Below, piece by piece: positions 45,791-58,135 of a DNA stretch of 64,000 bases (positions are counted from its first letter, which is position 1; every line of letters starts with the position of its first letter). The DNA comes from Ditylenchus dipsaci (taxonomy: Eukaryota; Nematoda; Chromadorea; Rhabditida; Anguinidae). Where the stretch lies: positions 186,001 through 250,000 of the forward strand of contig SADC01000312.1 in the NCBI GenBank assembly GCA_004194705.1. The letters run 5' to 3'. Below the pieces are notes generated by a model. It had not been told where the DNA came from, ran no database searches, and worked only from the letters and a program-made list of their open reading frames with translations. The position numbers were made by a program, and so were the translations under genes.

Positions 45791-46850
45791 GTGGTGTAGT
45801 GGGTAGGCTGCTCGACGACCCAAGTTTCATATTGAGAGTTCGACCCCGGATGGCAACATGTATTTTAATTGAGGTCTGATTTTTTGGTAGGGTCTTCCTT
45901 TCTGCGGTGAACTAATTACTAGATTAAATTAAAATGAAGTGATTGAAAGGAGTGTAATTAATTAACATCTGTCTATATTATCAATGTGTCCTAATATTGT
46001 ATTTGGTGAAATGTACAACTTAATTTTTATGTTAAAAGCTGAATCTCAGATTAATCCCAACTAAAAACTTTTAAATGGGATTTGGAGGCTAGCGTGGTAT
46101 TCTTGGACCAAGTGGAAATCCGGTCTACCAAATAGTATACAAGCCGTGGTTGACTTTCCTTGAGACTTTTCTTTTTCGTTCTGGGTTCAACCATCATAAT
46201 TTAGCTGATTTTAATGAGTAATTACGTTAATGGGTATAGTTATCACCATATAATGAAACTTAATCACCATATCCCTTTATCACCGATAAAAAAAAGTTTC
46301 CATCAAAAAAATTGTCCAAATTAGAGCAGAGTTGATTTTGAAATAAATTTTTGTAAAATTTTTCACCAAGGTTATTCGCTGTTCGCGTCCTACCATGTTT
46401 AGACTGAGCCGATTTTTCTCACGTTTCAAACTATGCTAAATTTGTTGTTTGAGTTGTGATAGTAATGTATGCCGGCTGAATAGATTGTAAGTATTATGTT
46501 GAGGGATCAATCCCACGAGGCAACACAATCTTTTAACCGGGATTTCAATGGGCAGATCCGAATGGTTTGGGTTTTTTAGGATTCAAACTGAATCAGCCAA
46601 GTACAAAATCTTTTGGACCATCACTGTGTTATTGCGATGGGTGAATTGTCAAACATGATGAAGGTTCAATACCATCAGCAATTTTTTGAAAACTCTTAGC
46701 CTGGCTGGAAGGGATACAGTCTACCAAACAGACTACAAGCCTGCATGGCTGACTAAAAAAGACAGTCGAGCTCTTTCGGAGTGCTCTGACCAATCTGAGA
46801 CTATTATCAATTAGTTCTTATTAGAAGTTCGGCCGGAGTTCGTTATATAG

Positions 46851-47019
46851 CATAGCCCAAAAAGTGGTTTTGACCACTGTTTTGAACGTATTAGGCCGTA
46901 ATTAGTACGAAAAACATGTTTTTAGGTGTGGGACGACACTTTTTGGAAAAATATTTTTTGATTCATTCAAAAAAGTGGTCAAAACCACTTTTCCGGCTAT
47001 GCTATATAACGAACTTTAG
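46851..47019. mobile_element. Hairpin MITE with GTTCGTTATATAGCATAG ends
   Basis: GTTCGTTATATAGCATAGCC and GGCTATGCTATATAACGAAC are perfect inverted ends. AAAAAGTGGTTTTGACCAC and GTGGTCAAAACCACTTTT pair inside. Confidence 0.75.
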
Positions 47020-47854
47020 CCAGAAGTTCACTTAATAGTAAATTCTGAAATGAAATTTGTTTCACTTCTTTGGCCAGGGTTTTCACCGGCCAAGTACGAA
47101 AATATTTCAGTGATTTGGCGGTGGAAATAGTTACCAAACCCAGAAATGTTTTGAGATAGTGCAGTGTGTGAATTTTTGGGCTTCCCACCCGGTGTTAGCA
47201 AAATGTTAAATAGTACAATGGACCTCGTGTAATGGGTAGGCTATTATTCAACAACCCAAGTTTCATGATGAGGTTTCGATCCCAGGTGGTGACAAAACTT
47301 TTTTATCTGGGTCCGATCTCGAATTCTATGGTTTCCCGGGGTTCTGGTCAGATCAGCTAGGTGAGAAATGGTTGGTTATTTTTGGTTGTGAAAATAACCG
47401 CCTCTTCTGTCAATCTGCTGTGACAGTGGCTGAATTGTTGGATAACCTTATTTTTATGGTGAGTGTTCGGTCACGGCTTCTAACAAAATCTTTTAATCGA
47501 AGTAACAATGCCTAATTGTTCTGTTATTGGTAGCTCGGATTTGACCGGTCCAATGAAAAAGACTTCGCCATATAAGCTGTAAAAATAGCCTCTCTTCCTC
47601 ACCAATGTGTCTAAATAGTATAGTTAGTCAAATGTACAGCTTAATTTTTATGATGAGGATTGAATCCCGGATGCTAAGCAAAAAAATTTTATAGGATGCG
47701 GAGCCTAGCAATTAGAAAGCCCGGTCTACCCAATAATATACAGACCATGGCTGACTTCACTGTGCACATTTTCTTTTTGTTGTAAATTCAATGATAGTAA
47801 CTAAGGTGATTTTTATGACTGATTATCTGAATCACCATATACCATCTTCTCTCT

Positions 47855-48016
47855 AATAGAACACTACTCGATATTAAAACACCACTCTATATTAGAGCAC
47901 ATCCCCTTAGGGCCAAAACTAGTGGGTGAACCATGTTTTATTGTATTTTTTAACGTGAATTCAAAAAATTTTGAAGGTATAAAAATAGAGCACTATGGTG
48001 TTCTATTAGAGAGAAT
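47855..48016. mobile_element. TCTAATAGAACACTA hairpin MITE
   Basis: CTCTCTAATAGAACACTACTC at the left and GGTGTTCTATTAGAGAGAAT at the right are inverted. The central CCCTTAGGGCCAAAACTAGTGGGTGAACCATG is shared with the copy at 35116-35250. Confidence 0.65.
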
Positions 48017-48047
48017 ACGTTAAGGAAACTCAATCACCATATCCGTG

Positions 48048-48668
48048 TACAGAGTGTCTCAAAATTACGTTAACATTTGCAAACTCAATATTTTCGTTCA
48101 AATTACAGTTTTTCTTTTTTGTTTATTTATTTGATACGCTTGTTTTTGGCTTGTTTTATCACTTGAATCTCATTTGCTTAATAGTCTTCGAGTTTATCCA
48201 TTGAATTAATTTCTGGCGCACTCTTTTTAATATTTTACGTGCACGCTCGAAGTCGGTTCATCAAATTAATTCCTATCAATTTTGCAGATGTTGTTGCAGT
48301 CAAGGGAGGGGAACTACGCGCTGATTTCGTCCTTCTTCGTCATCAAAGTCTTAGATTCGCGCGAATTAAGCATCTATTCGGAGTGGCAAGGCAAACAATC
48401 AGCAATGTGGTTCGTCGATCGGAAGAAACTAGTACTACCAAAAACCCATTGTAGTTATCGTTCTCTGTTGTCATGTTTGCTGTTATTATTTGGGACTTCG
48501 TGTGAGAGATGTGCTCAGTAGTGAATAAAGATTCCTGTTCCCGTCTTACAAGCGCTATTTTATGGACGTCTCCGGGGGTTGACACCCAAAAATTCGGAAA
48601 CGGGCCGCTACGGTGTTATGCTGCCCGATTTTTCCTTAAATGTTAACGTAATTTTGACACACCCTGTA
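48048..48668 (+). mobile_element. Tc1/mariner element, truncated
   Basis: TA-bounded ends CAGAGTGTCTCAAAATTACG and CGTAATTTTGACACACCCTG. The interior encodes an N-terminal helix-turn-helix fragment (48239-48454). The region before the right end (CACCCAAAAATTCGGAAAC) resembles the same position in the MITE at 3463-3717. Confidence 0.72.
48239..48454 (+). pseudogene. Tc1/mariner transposase N-terminal HTH fragment
   Basis: A 71-residue frame containing RFARIKHLFGVARQTISNVV then RRSEETSTTKNP. This fits the helix-turn-helix (L-F-G-V-x-R-x-T-(I/V)-x-x-(I/V)-x-x-R-x-x-E-T) that begins Tc1/mariner DNA-binding domains. The catalytic DDE/D half is missing, so the element is deleted internally. Confidence 0.6.
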
Positions 48669-50257
48669 TGACCGATTCGAAAAAGTTATAATAAAGTAGG
48701 CATAAAAATCGAAGCACAGTAAGTTTTGAAAAAAAAATTTTTTTAAATTTTTGAGCAAGGGATGGCGACGTAACATGCTTAGACCAAGGCATATTTTTCT
48801 ATTATTTTAAGCTGTGATAAAGGCAGCAACTTTAAAAATTAGTCGTGATAATGAGGTAATCCAATAACTTAGATTTAAAGTATTGTGATGAACCCCCCTA
48901 TATGGCGCCCGGGATAAGGTTAGAGAGTGGTTTCAAGAGGAAAGTTAGAGACGGAAAAGGAAAGGGGGTTCTTTAAACAAGTCCAAAGATTGACGATGGG
49001 GGTTCGATCCCGGCTAGCGGACGACATGTTGAAATGAGGGGGCACACAGCCAACCAGGGGAAGGTGGTACCGAAGGGGGACCCAGCCAAACAATTAGCAT
49101 ATGCCCATCGGCTGACCTCGACCACCTACCCTTATTTGGCGCCAGGGAGGAAGTTAGAGGCGGAGGGTGGTGTCAACTAGATCGTAAGAGACGTAGGGTG
49201 GGTGTTCACACTAATATCTGTGTCTCTTCCTGCAGACAGATTACGAAATATCCGGCCTGGTCAGTGTCCAGGTTTCGGACCTATAAGGGAGTTCTTTGAA
49301 TGAAAATTTTCGCGGCTTTTTTCAAAAAGCTGAACGGGAACGTTTTTGTGGCGGGACCAAGTTTGACTGGCCCGAGTTTTTTTCTGCCGGCCTTTTACCG
49401 ATGACGAAATTCGTCAACTGGCCCAATGAGTCGTGGTGCAGTGGGTAAACTGTTGATAACGTAATTAGTACGTTGAGGGTTCAATCCGCGCTGGCGAATA
49501 ATTTTTATTATTGATGTTTGGATTAGACGCTGCTACTCCAAGTTTATTTTGCCCAAGTCAAGCAATATACCCCTCTTGCTTTTTTTCCTGGGGTCCATTC
49601 GGATCAAGTTCTGGTCAAGTGGAAAAAGTGTCGGCATTTTGGCTTTATGAATAGCCATCTATTTTGCCAATGTGTCATAATTGTCTAGTAGGTGAGGTGT
49701 ATTTGTTAAGAGTTTTTCATTTTCGACTGCCACATGTGCTCTACTAAACTCTTTCTCTCCGATAAATGACCGTCCAGGCTATCAATGTGTTTTTTTGGCG
49801 TAGTAGGCTGATTTTGATAATGGTGTTCCAACCTTGGCTGGCAAAAAAATGTTTTAATCATAATTTAAAGTAAAACAGTTTGGTTTCTCAGGGGTTCGGG
49901 TCGAACGGGTCGGTTACGAACTGTTATGGCTGTATGAAAAGCCGTCCCTTCTAGCACTGTGTGTTTCGTCTGTGTAAATAGTCTGTCCGTCCTATCAGTG
50001 TGTCATGATTATGTAGTTGATGAAATGTACAACTTAATTTTCATGATGAGTGTATCTATAACCATTTAGTGCAACTGGATAACTGACCTTTCATACATGT
50101 GGGCTTTAGTTGACTAACATATATTCTCTGCTAAGTGGGCAGATTCTCCCTTTCTAATAAACAGTGTCCCTGTCTGATAACCAGGTGTTTTCCAATAAAC
50201 AAGCCTTGTGAATTGTGAATTAATTACTAGAGGTGATTAAATGAGATAATTACAAGT

Positions 50258-50306
50258 GATGTCTATGGTGATTACACTCATTGGAGTGTAATCACCATAG
50301 ACATCA
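50258..50306. repeat. Perfect 23-bp stem hairpin
   Basis: TGATGTCTATGGTGATTACA and its exact mirror pair around a 3-4 nt loop at ATTG. The related word AATCACCATA occurs singly several times nearby (46.2-50.3 kb), so it may derive from that local repeat. Confidence 0.7.
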
Positions 50307-53199
50307 CCATATGTGTAACCTCAATCACCACGACTATTCGAAGGGGTTAAGCTAGTTTCAGAACGCTCCTGATTTTGAATACTTGATATTCTGGCCTGTA
50401 TTTTAATCATCCGAAACATAAGTCCCGCGGTTGTACTATTCAGTACTCAGAATGCAATTGCTGACCATTTTAATGGGATTCCTACAAGTCCAAAAAATAC
50501 TATTGAATTTTGAAAAAACTATTCCAGTCGTAAGGCTGAAGGCAGTTGTAAGGCCGGCTCTCTGACAAACCGGCACTGTGAAAAGACCTTATTTGGCTGG
50601 CTGAAAAAGAGGTTAAACAAAGCTCATCCCGAAAGACTTCTACCCTTGAGAACCATATCGAGGGCAGACCTTATCTGAGATTTCTTTTAGCTAGAGAGGG
50701 TTACGTTACACGATGAGTTTATCTGTGGCAGAGCTTACTGAAAAGTACGGCCATTTTCCGTACAACCTCGATTAATCCCTCTCACCCTTTAATAATCCAC
50801 AGTCTTGTTTCTTGACTAGGATTTTAGAGTAAAGGTAATTTTTTATTTACAATTTCAAAATTTTCATGTAGTTGAAATCAATACACTACGGAGAATTACT
50901 GGAGGTTATACAGTATGTGGTCATGAATTTGACAACGGAAAAAAACTTGGTAAAGCTTTTGCATTTTTCTAAGAACACGAAATGCAGATCAAAAAATTTA
51001 CTGGGTCGCAGCTTGAATTTAGCTAATGTATACCCCTGTAATTTTTGTCAGAAAAACTGGTGGAATTTTAAAAAATTGGTGTAGGAAACGCCTTGCTCGG
51101 CCAATTTTTGAAATTTTCGGGAATCTCCACAACACACGAATTTTGTTTGAAACCATGAATTGTCCAACTCACATGATACAGTCTTTTTCTGTTCTATCAG
51201 TTGTAGGTTTGAGAAGAGGCTCTATGTTTAGAGATTTTGTATTCTTTACTATACCTAAATTCATAATGAGTTTCAAACACGCTAAGAATATGATTTTCTG
51301 TGAAAACATTCTAGAGAAGTGGATTAAATAACAGTTATGATCGAAAATTTCTTTGAGAAATCGAATTGAATTCTTCTTCATTTTTGCACCAGTTTTTGTG
51401 ACTCACTCTGTAGGTTTGGAGGTGATATGTGCTGCATCAGGGGTTTACGCTTAAAGTGAGCCAGATTCAGGATCACATGTCCAGTCTTATTTACCTAATT
51501 ATCTTAAATGGCAAGGGTTATAGCCACCTTCACAAAAGATCCAGTGTTATATATCTAGTTTTTTTCCAGTGATGTTTCTAGTGGCCACACCATCCAGTGT
51601 CAGTGACCTCTAAAAACAAATTGTATCCACTGTTATATATCTGAAATACCTACTGGTGGCTGATACTTAACTTGGAAGGCCGCTATGGAAACATAGTAGA
51701 GTTACCAAATACTATCCAGCGTTCTTTTCTCCCGTCTGAATGATATCCAGTGCTTAATAATAATAAATAATAATAAAACTTTTACAAACTTTTACAATAA
51801 TAAAACTTATACACTTTTACAGTGACCAAACCTGAGAAAGGTTGATCCAGTCTATTATCCAGTCTTGGGTCTCAGACTCTCTTCACTTCAATTTTGTGGT
51901 CACATTTAATTTTGTTAATGATTTTAGTGAAAAGTGATCGTGAAGAACTCCCAGGTAGCATAATTACTATAATCGATTTTCGTGTGGAAATCTGTAGGGC
52001 AAGGATTTACCTTTTGTTTAACAATCGTGCTGTTTTAGACTAAGCATGTAATAATTGTACTAAATTAGAACACCTTCATATAAGCCAATAAAAATATACT
52101 CGCTGCTTACAGTGCACCGAATTACTGTGTGATATATTTCGGAGTCTATCAGTACCGTGTTCATCTACCAAATCGATGAATCATCTTATGTTTTAAATAT
52201 TATATAAGAAAATGAAAATTTTAAACTACAAATCACCTCCAAATTAAATGACCAAATAACCGCTGGACCTAGAGTAGAGGATATTAACACTGCTGTGATC
52301 ATGTTCTTTTCGTTTTCGCGGGGCTAGTTTGTATTAAATGGGACTACTGAACTGTAGCGATCTCCTGAACACAAAACAAGGATTGTATATTTATTTATAA
52401 GTTATTTCAAAAAATTGCCTGTTCACTATAGTTCCACTACTCTTGAAGATTGAATCTATCACATACCCTAAATAATGTTTGTGGAAATGATACTACATAA
52501 TTTTGAAAGACCTATTGAGGACAAAACTATTTATTATAGGATAGCTTATATTTTGCGAAAATGCCCTAAAATGTACTTATCTCCATACACCATATACTTA
52601 TTTCCATATACCATATAGTATTAGGCATGTGTCAGTGTGTAGCGCTGTTTGGAACTTTTTGTGGACACTTCGTGGAGATTTCAATGTCCTTCGATAGCTC
52701 TTTAACTGTAGGTTTGAGCATGCGCGTTTGTTTTTTCATATCGCCTTGCTGGACGAAAAAAATCGAATAAACTTCAAAAGCAGCTTTTATTACCCACATT
52801 CAGTAATTTATTGACTGAATGTGTTCGGAACACGATTTATCTCACTTTTCGTGGACCTTTTGTGGAGATCTTAGTGTCATTGAATAGCCCTTTCATTGTA
52901 GATAGAGGCATGCGTGTCGGATTTTTCATATCTCCCTACTGGACGAAAAATTGGGGCCGGAAGACTTTTTGCAATTAGATTTAGGGTTTGCTGTGAATAA
53001 AATTGAGATTTCGCCACCTTGAAGTGGAAAAGTGGAGGTTTTATGTGAAAATATCAAAAATATTTGAATTGGCGCTAATTTTCTGGCGATACCGCCAGGC
53101 CTCCTAGCCTTCGTAATGAAACTTCTTGTAATATTTTTTTTCGGACTATGCTTTTAGTAGATGCTGTTATTGCTAAATTTTTTCGCATTTTTTTCACAT

Positions 53200-53650
53200 T
53201 CGCCCAAACCATCAGGATAGGTTTCGAACCACGTGGTTTCCCCAAAACTACCAGGATGAGGCTCGAATCATGGGGCTCGAAACAACAGAAAAGTACTTCA
53301 ACCGCCACGATGGAGCCCAAACTTTGTGGATACCCCCAAACACCAGGATAGGGATCGAATCACATTCACACCCTTCAACAACCAGAAAGGAGCTCGAACT
53401 ACCAGGAAAGTACTCTAACCGACAGGATGGGGTCTAAACCACACGGATAAGCTCTAACCACCAGGAAGGGACCCGAACAACGTGGATGCCCTCGAAGATC
53501 AGGACGAGACCTAAAACACCAGGATAGGGCTCGAACCATCAGGAAAGTACCCGAACCACCAAGATTGGATCCGAACTACTTAGAAACCCCTTAACAACCA
53601 AATGAGGCACGAACTACCTGGATGCCCCTAACCATCAGGAACGTAGATAA
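53200..53650. repeat. Minisatellite in the left palindrome arm (mirrored at about 61025-61470)
   Basis: About 20 imperfect copies of a 19-21 bp unit close to ACCAGGATAGGGCTCGAACC. A shorter array of the same type lies at 56030-56170 (mirrored at 58505-58640). Frames in these blocks are array translations. Confidence 0.75.
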
Positions 53651-53925
53651 GGAAAGTGGGCGGTAATTTTGTAGGCCAGAAGGGGGGGGGGTAGTGGATA
53701 TACAGGTAGGGGTAATAAGGGGAGTATGTGATGAATTAACACATACCTCCCTTTAAAATTTCAAAATAGGGTACAGGTGCCGATAAGCCCCTTTAAAAAC
53801 TAGTTATAAAATATTTCGATATGGAAGCCCTGTGTTAGCCAGCACTCGAAATTGTGTACTCCTAATTTTGTACTAGCTTAACCAATATAAATAGAAAAAG
53901 TTGCAAAATATTACTAATGAAGTCA

Positions 53926-54310
53926 AGTGTCGATATAACGGCACCCCTGTGGACTGGTTAAAGGTGTCGTTGTATGGGGGATATTTTTTTCACAGCATTT
54001 TTTCGAAATCCAGTAGAGAACAAACAACAAAGAGCAAAAACAGAGGTAACATAAAAAACGGTGAAAACTAGAAATGAGCAAATTTTTCACAACTCCTTTT
54101 AAAATTCAAATTTAGTTTGCAAAAACTAAGCTCAAATCTGATTTTTTTTTGATCAAAACAGAAGAGTTCCGTTATATTGGGACTAGTTTGACTGCTTGCG
54201 ACCGTTTTTTTTTGATACCAAGAACGTCGTTATAACGGGGGCAAAAGTTTTCGTGTTTCTCTGTCGGTCATCCAAATTCCTGCCGAGGTGTCGTTTTAAC
54301 GGGTATGCTA
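53926..54310. mobile_element. pogo-like remnant in the palindrome arm (mirrored at about 60360-60748)
   Basis: AGTGTCGATATAACGGCACCCCTGTGGACTGG at one end and AGGTGTCGTTTTAACGGG at the other carry the pogo-type sub-terminal words seen at 11847-11940. The ends are eroded. Confidence 0.5.
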
Positions 54311-54754
54311 ATGATAATATTTGTTGTTGAGTTACTCATGTGAAGGAGATCTACTATAAACTAATATATGCATTTGGCCATGTTTGAGAGCAGCAAATGT
54401 AATTAATTCGTGTTATTCTGACTGTTTGTGTTATAAAACTGAAAATTAAGGTTTACCAACTAATACTCTGGCTATTAAGATTTTACGTTAAAGTAGAAAA
54501 CAATGTTTTACAGAGATTTTTGTCAGCACACTTTAAGATGTAAGAGTCTTTTATGTGCAATTATCAAAAATTTGGCAAAATCTGTGTTGATTTGGTTCAC
54601 GACTGAAATAATGCAAGGTTTTCCTGGAGAAGTGATCTTGTCAGTCTATCAAATCAACTTTCAACAAAAAATTCATTGAAAAAAGAAAAATTATCTGCAC
54701 TAGATTACTGCAATGATTGGTGCATTATTGGTAGATTATCACTTGATTGTCTCG

Positions 54755-55234
54755 TACAGGGTGCTTCAAAACAAACTTAAACACCTAAAATAATTTTGCG
54801 TGCCGTATTTCCTCTAATTAAACGGCAGTCTCTAATAAACTGGCACCCCCTACTTTGAGGGTCTGCATATTGGCTCATAGCAAAAATTTTGCAGAGTTGT
54901 TTAGCGCATTTTGTCAACTCCCACAAGCTTACCGATTCCGTTTTTTTTATTATGAATTTTCATGCGAAAATCTCAAGATCGATTGCGGATTTTCTCTATT
55001 TTCAAGGGGTTGAAAAATCTTTTTTTAATTAGAAGAAATACGGTAGGTAGGATCTCCCCCAGTCGAATTAAAAAATTTTCAGACCCTATTCTTCAGAATT
55101 TTCTAATTTCACGTAGGATTCTATAAAACAGTCGTGAGAAATTCAAGCGAGAACTATCATATGTTAATTTAAAACACCGTATAAAAAACGAACTCGAAAT
55201 TTCAGCAGTAGTTGATTTTTCGAAACACCCTGTA
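54755..55234. mobile_element. mariner-type hairpin element with a nested CCGTATTT MITE (mirrored at about 59440-59919)
   Basis: TA-bounded CAGGGTGCTTCAAAACAAAC and TTCGAAACACCCTG. Within it, 54803-55044 is a CCGTATTTCCTCTAATTAAAC ... AATTAGAAGAAATACGG MITE. Confidence 0.7.
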
Positions 55235-55519
55235 GGTATACAATGTGGGAGCACTTGAAATAAAGGGCTTGAGTGCAATTGCCTGCCTCTATGTTGAGAG
55301 CGGCACTAAAAGTTAATTAACAATGTCAACCAAACATTTTCAGATGTCTATTGGCCAACTTTTTTATGATTAGAATTATGCAAAAATCTGCCAATTTCGA
55401 CAATTTGGTCGAAGCTAACTTACTGGAACTTGGCTAATGCACTATTCAAATTAATTTTCCAAAATGTTTGACTAGTCATATTGATGTTTTGCTTTTTGGA
55501 CATCCTTCTCCCAGCCCTA

Positions 55520-55605
55520 TACTAAAGCGCTGTTATCTGCCGTCGTCACGACATAAAGTTAACTATGCAGGTTCGAATCCTAACGGTGGCAAGGAGAGGA
55601 GAAAC
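55520..55605 (+). repeat. tRNA-like B-box sequence (mirrored at about 59069-59154)
   Basis: CAGGTTCGAATCCTAACGG is a very good B box, but the upstream 70 bp does not form a clear A box or acceptor stem. Likely a SINE fragment. Confidence 0.35.
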
Positions 55606-56538
55606 CTGTTAACGACCATAACAAATTCGAAAATTTCTGTTCACTATAATTTAAATTTTTTGGCATTTCAAGGCCCATAACTCAGTTTTAAGTGCATTAG
55701 TCTGTTTTGCTGTACCCGGAGGTGTTGTGTGGGAGCAGATACTGCTGCCAACAGAAAGAAATTCGAAAATTTTGGCTAACTATAATTTACATATTTTGAC
55801 ATTCCCAGGCCCATAACTTAGATTTTTATGCGGAAGTCAGTGTTCGCATATAGGAAAAAGCATTCCGCTGTAGCCAAATAAAACAAACATCAAACTTTCA
55901 TTTAACTATAATTTCTGTATTTTTCACATCATTTTTTGTCTTGAAAAAATTAGTGAAAGTATGTGGTCTGGTAGAGTAAGTAGGCGGCAAGTTAGGATGG
56001 TTAGGTGGCCAGGTAGGGTAGGTAAATGGCCACGTGATTATCCCCAAGTACCAGGAAAGTACCCCAAACACGTGGATGCCCCCGAACCATCAGGATAGAG
56101 CCCGAAGCACTTTGATAAGCCGAAACCACTAGGATGGAGCCCGAACCACTTAGATACACCAAAACCGCCAACCCGAAAATTAATTCAAAAAGCAACATCA
56201 TTCGCTATTTACAAAGTTTTTTGTAAAATAAAAGGTTGTTATTGTATTTCTCTAATAGAAAACATGGGGTTCATATTTTTTAACATCCTGACAGGGGTTT
56301 TATAATAGAAGAGAGCTCTTGTGTATTTCGACCGCTCCGATACCGCTCCGAAAAATATCAAAATAAGTGTAGTGAGCGAAACATTAATACTTATTGCATA
56401 GAACTCTAATAAACAGCAAAACAACGTGTATCGCAAGTGGCGACTCTACCGAGAGATGTTTTTACCGTCACTAAATTCAGGAACAACCTACCTTTGGTCC
56501 CCTACTGGAAAGGCTGCTAATATGAAACGAATAAAACA

Positions 56539-58135
56539 CCCAACTTTTATTTAACTTTCATTTTTATGATACAGAGTCATATAAAAAAAGCCTTAACATC
56601 CTTTGAAAGTAGCAGAAAGAGTTTTATAAAAGCAAACAGCTTTCCGAAAATTTGCAGGGCAGACAAAAGTCCAGACTTAGCGCCGAGTTCAGCGCAAAAA
56701 GTTTAAAATAAAAAATTAGACCCCATTTTGAGCGCAGAACTTATTTTTTCTAGTCAAATGTAACGGACTTTTCAATTTCTCTCAAAAAATTTAAGTTCAC
56801 AGTGAACAAAGTTAGGCATTTTACAAAGCCATGGGAGGGGAGTCTTAAATAGAGACGTGTCTTTTATTTTCGTTGATCCTTCAGGAGGGGTCTTCTATCA
56901 GAAGGCGTTTCATATTACAGATGGTATTCTGTGTCAAGAAAAAATGTGTAACGTATTTTTTCTATTAAAAGCTCCAGGCGTTTATTTTTCAACCCCAAAA
57001 AAAAGCTCTGAAATTGCTAATCAGAAATAACTTTAACTCTAAAATTTAGTCAAAAAAGGCGTTTATTAGAGAGAAGGCGTTTATTGAAGAGGGGGCGTTT
57101 AATAGAGGAAATACGGTAGTCACTTTTAAAGCCAAATCTAATTTTTTTGAAACTCCAATGTCTTCAAGCAAAATCAACACTCTTATTAATGGCTGTAAAT
57201 GTGGTCGTGTTGAGCGGTCAACATTTTAGGGGTCAACATTATTGAAAAATACTAAAATATCGAATTTTTTAGGGGAAGGTGACAAATCTGATATTGACCC
57301 TGCTCAACTTTTTGAGCTCTACAAGATGGCAATAGCAGAAATTCGAGATCTTGTCTCTGCAAAGTTTTGGCAAATGTTGAGCCTCATGTTGACCCTTGTT
57401 GAGCCCTCAACATTTTTTACCGACCGATTTTCATACGTCAAAGTTTTATAAATCAATCGGGATGTGAGACTCTAAGGCTTAGACTTAGGCTTCATCCTAA
57501 CTTACGCTGAAAGAGCCTGAGCCCTTAAAGCCTAAGCCTGAGCCCTAATATACGCTGGTCTACGTCGAGCCTAATCGAAGCCTAACATACGCTGGCCTAA
57601 ACCTTAAAGCCTAAGTTCTGCTCCAAAGGTGATAATTTAGTTGCACTCTATACAGAGCTTGAAACAAATTGCTATCTTGTTTACAAAAGGTAATTTTTCG
57701 TTTGAATTTCTTATACGATATATTGATCTTTCTTATTTTCGGTACTGTGAGCTAGAAAACTAGAGGAAAAACGAAAGCGAGGTAGACCGGCTACCAGGGC
57801 TGTAAATTTTTTATTTTTTACATCCTACATCCACATCCGGCCAAAACATTTTTGACATCCACATCCGACATCCGACCAAAATTTTTTGACATCCAACATC
57901 CACATCCGACATCCGGCCAAAAACATTTTTGACATCCACATCCACATCCATCCGGATGTCAATTTTTTTTGACATCCTGACATCCAAATGACATCCGGAT
58001 GTCAAAATTTTTGACATCCGGATTTCCAAGTGATATCTGGATGTCAAAAAAATTTTGGGTCCGGCCAAATCCGGCAAAAACATTTTTGACATCCACATCC
58101 ACATCCGACATCCGACCCAAAATGATATCTGGATG
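56539..58135. other. Loop of the giant palindrome
   Basis: Single-copy between the arms. It holds a CCTCTATTAAACGCC-type MITE end at about 57090-57118, a set of imperfect CCTAAGCCT / ACGCTGG words at 57480-57615, and a minisatellite at 57820-58135. No gene was recognised; the frame at 57242-57451 has no domain I know. Confidence 0.5.
57820..58135. repeat. Minisatellite of GACATCCACATCCGACATCC units
   Basis: A higher-order array of the GACATCC / ACATCCG word with GGCCAAAAACATTTTT spacers, ending at the start of the right palindrome arm. The 145-residue minus-strand frame through it is an array translation. Confidence 0.75.

Larger units (their letters stand above)
45470..50060 (+). repeat. 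Array of tRNA-like SINE modules
   Basis: At least six successive tRNA-like heads face the same way. The clearest are 45784-45855 (TGGTGTAGTGGGTAGGCTG...GAGTTCGACCCC), 47216-47290 (GTGTAATGGGTAGG...GGTTTCGATCCC), 49430-49500 (GTGCAGTGGGTAAACTG...GGTTCAATCC) and 48985-49035 (GGGTTCGATCCC). Weaker copies lie near 46465, 47425 and 47620. Between them recur diverged words such as CAATGTGTC and GAAATGTACA(A/G)CTTAATTTT. The A and B boxes suggest polymerase III-type SINEs copied into each other or expanded as a tandem block. No functional tRNA is claimed. Confidence 0.55.

Noticed and set aside
51026..51331. 101-residue frame present in both palindrome arms
   Set aside because: Identity between arms comes from the duplication itself. 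There is no recognisable domain, and flanking DNA is equally conserved, so coding selection is not shown.
55520..55605. Functional tRNA gene with GGTTCGAATCC B box
   Set aside because: No acceptor-stem pairing, no convincing A box or anticodon arm; treated as a SINE fragment.
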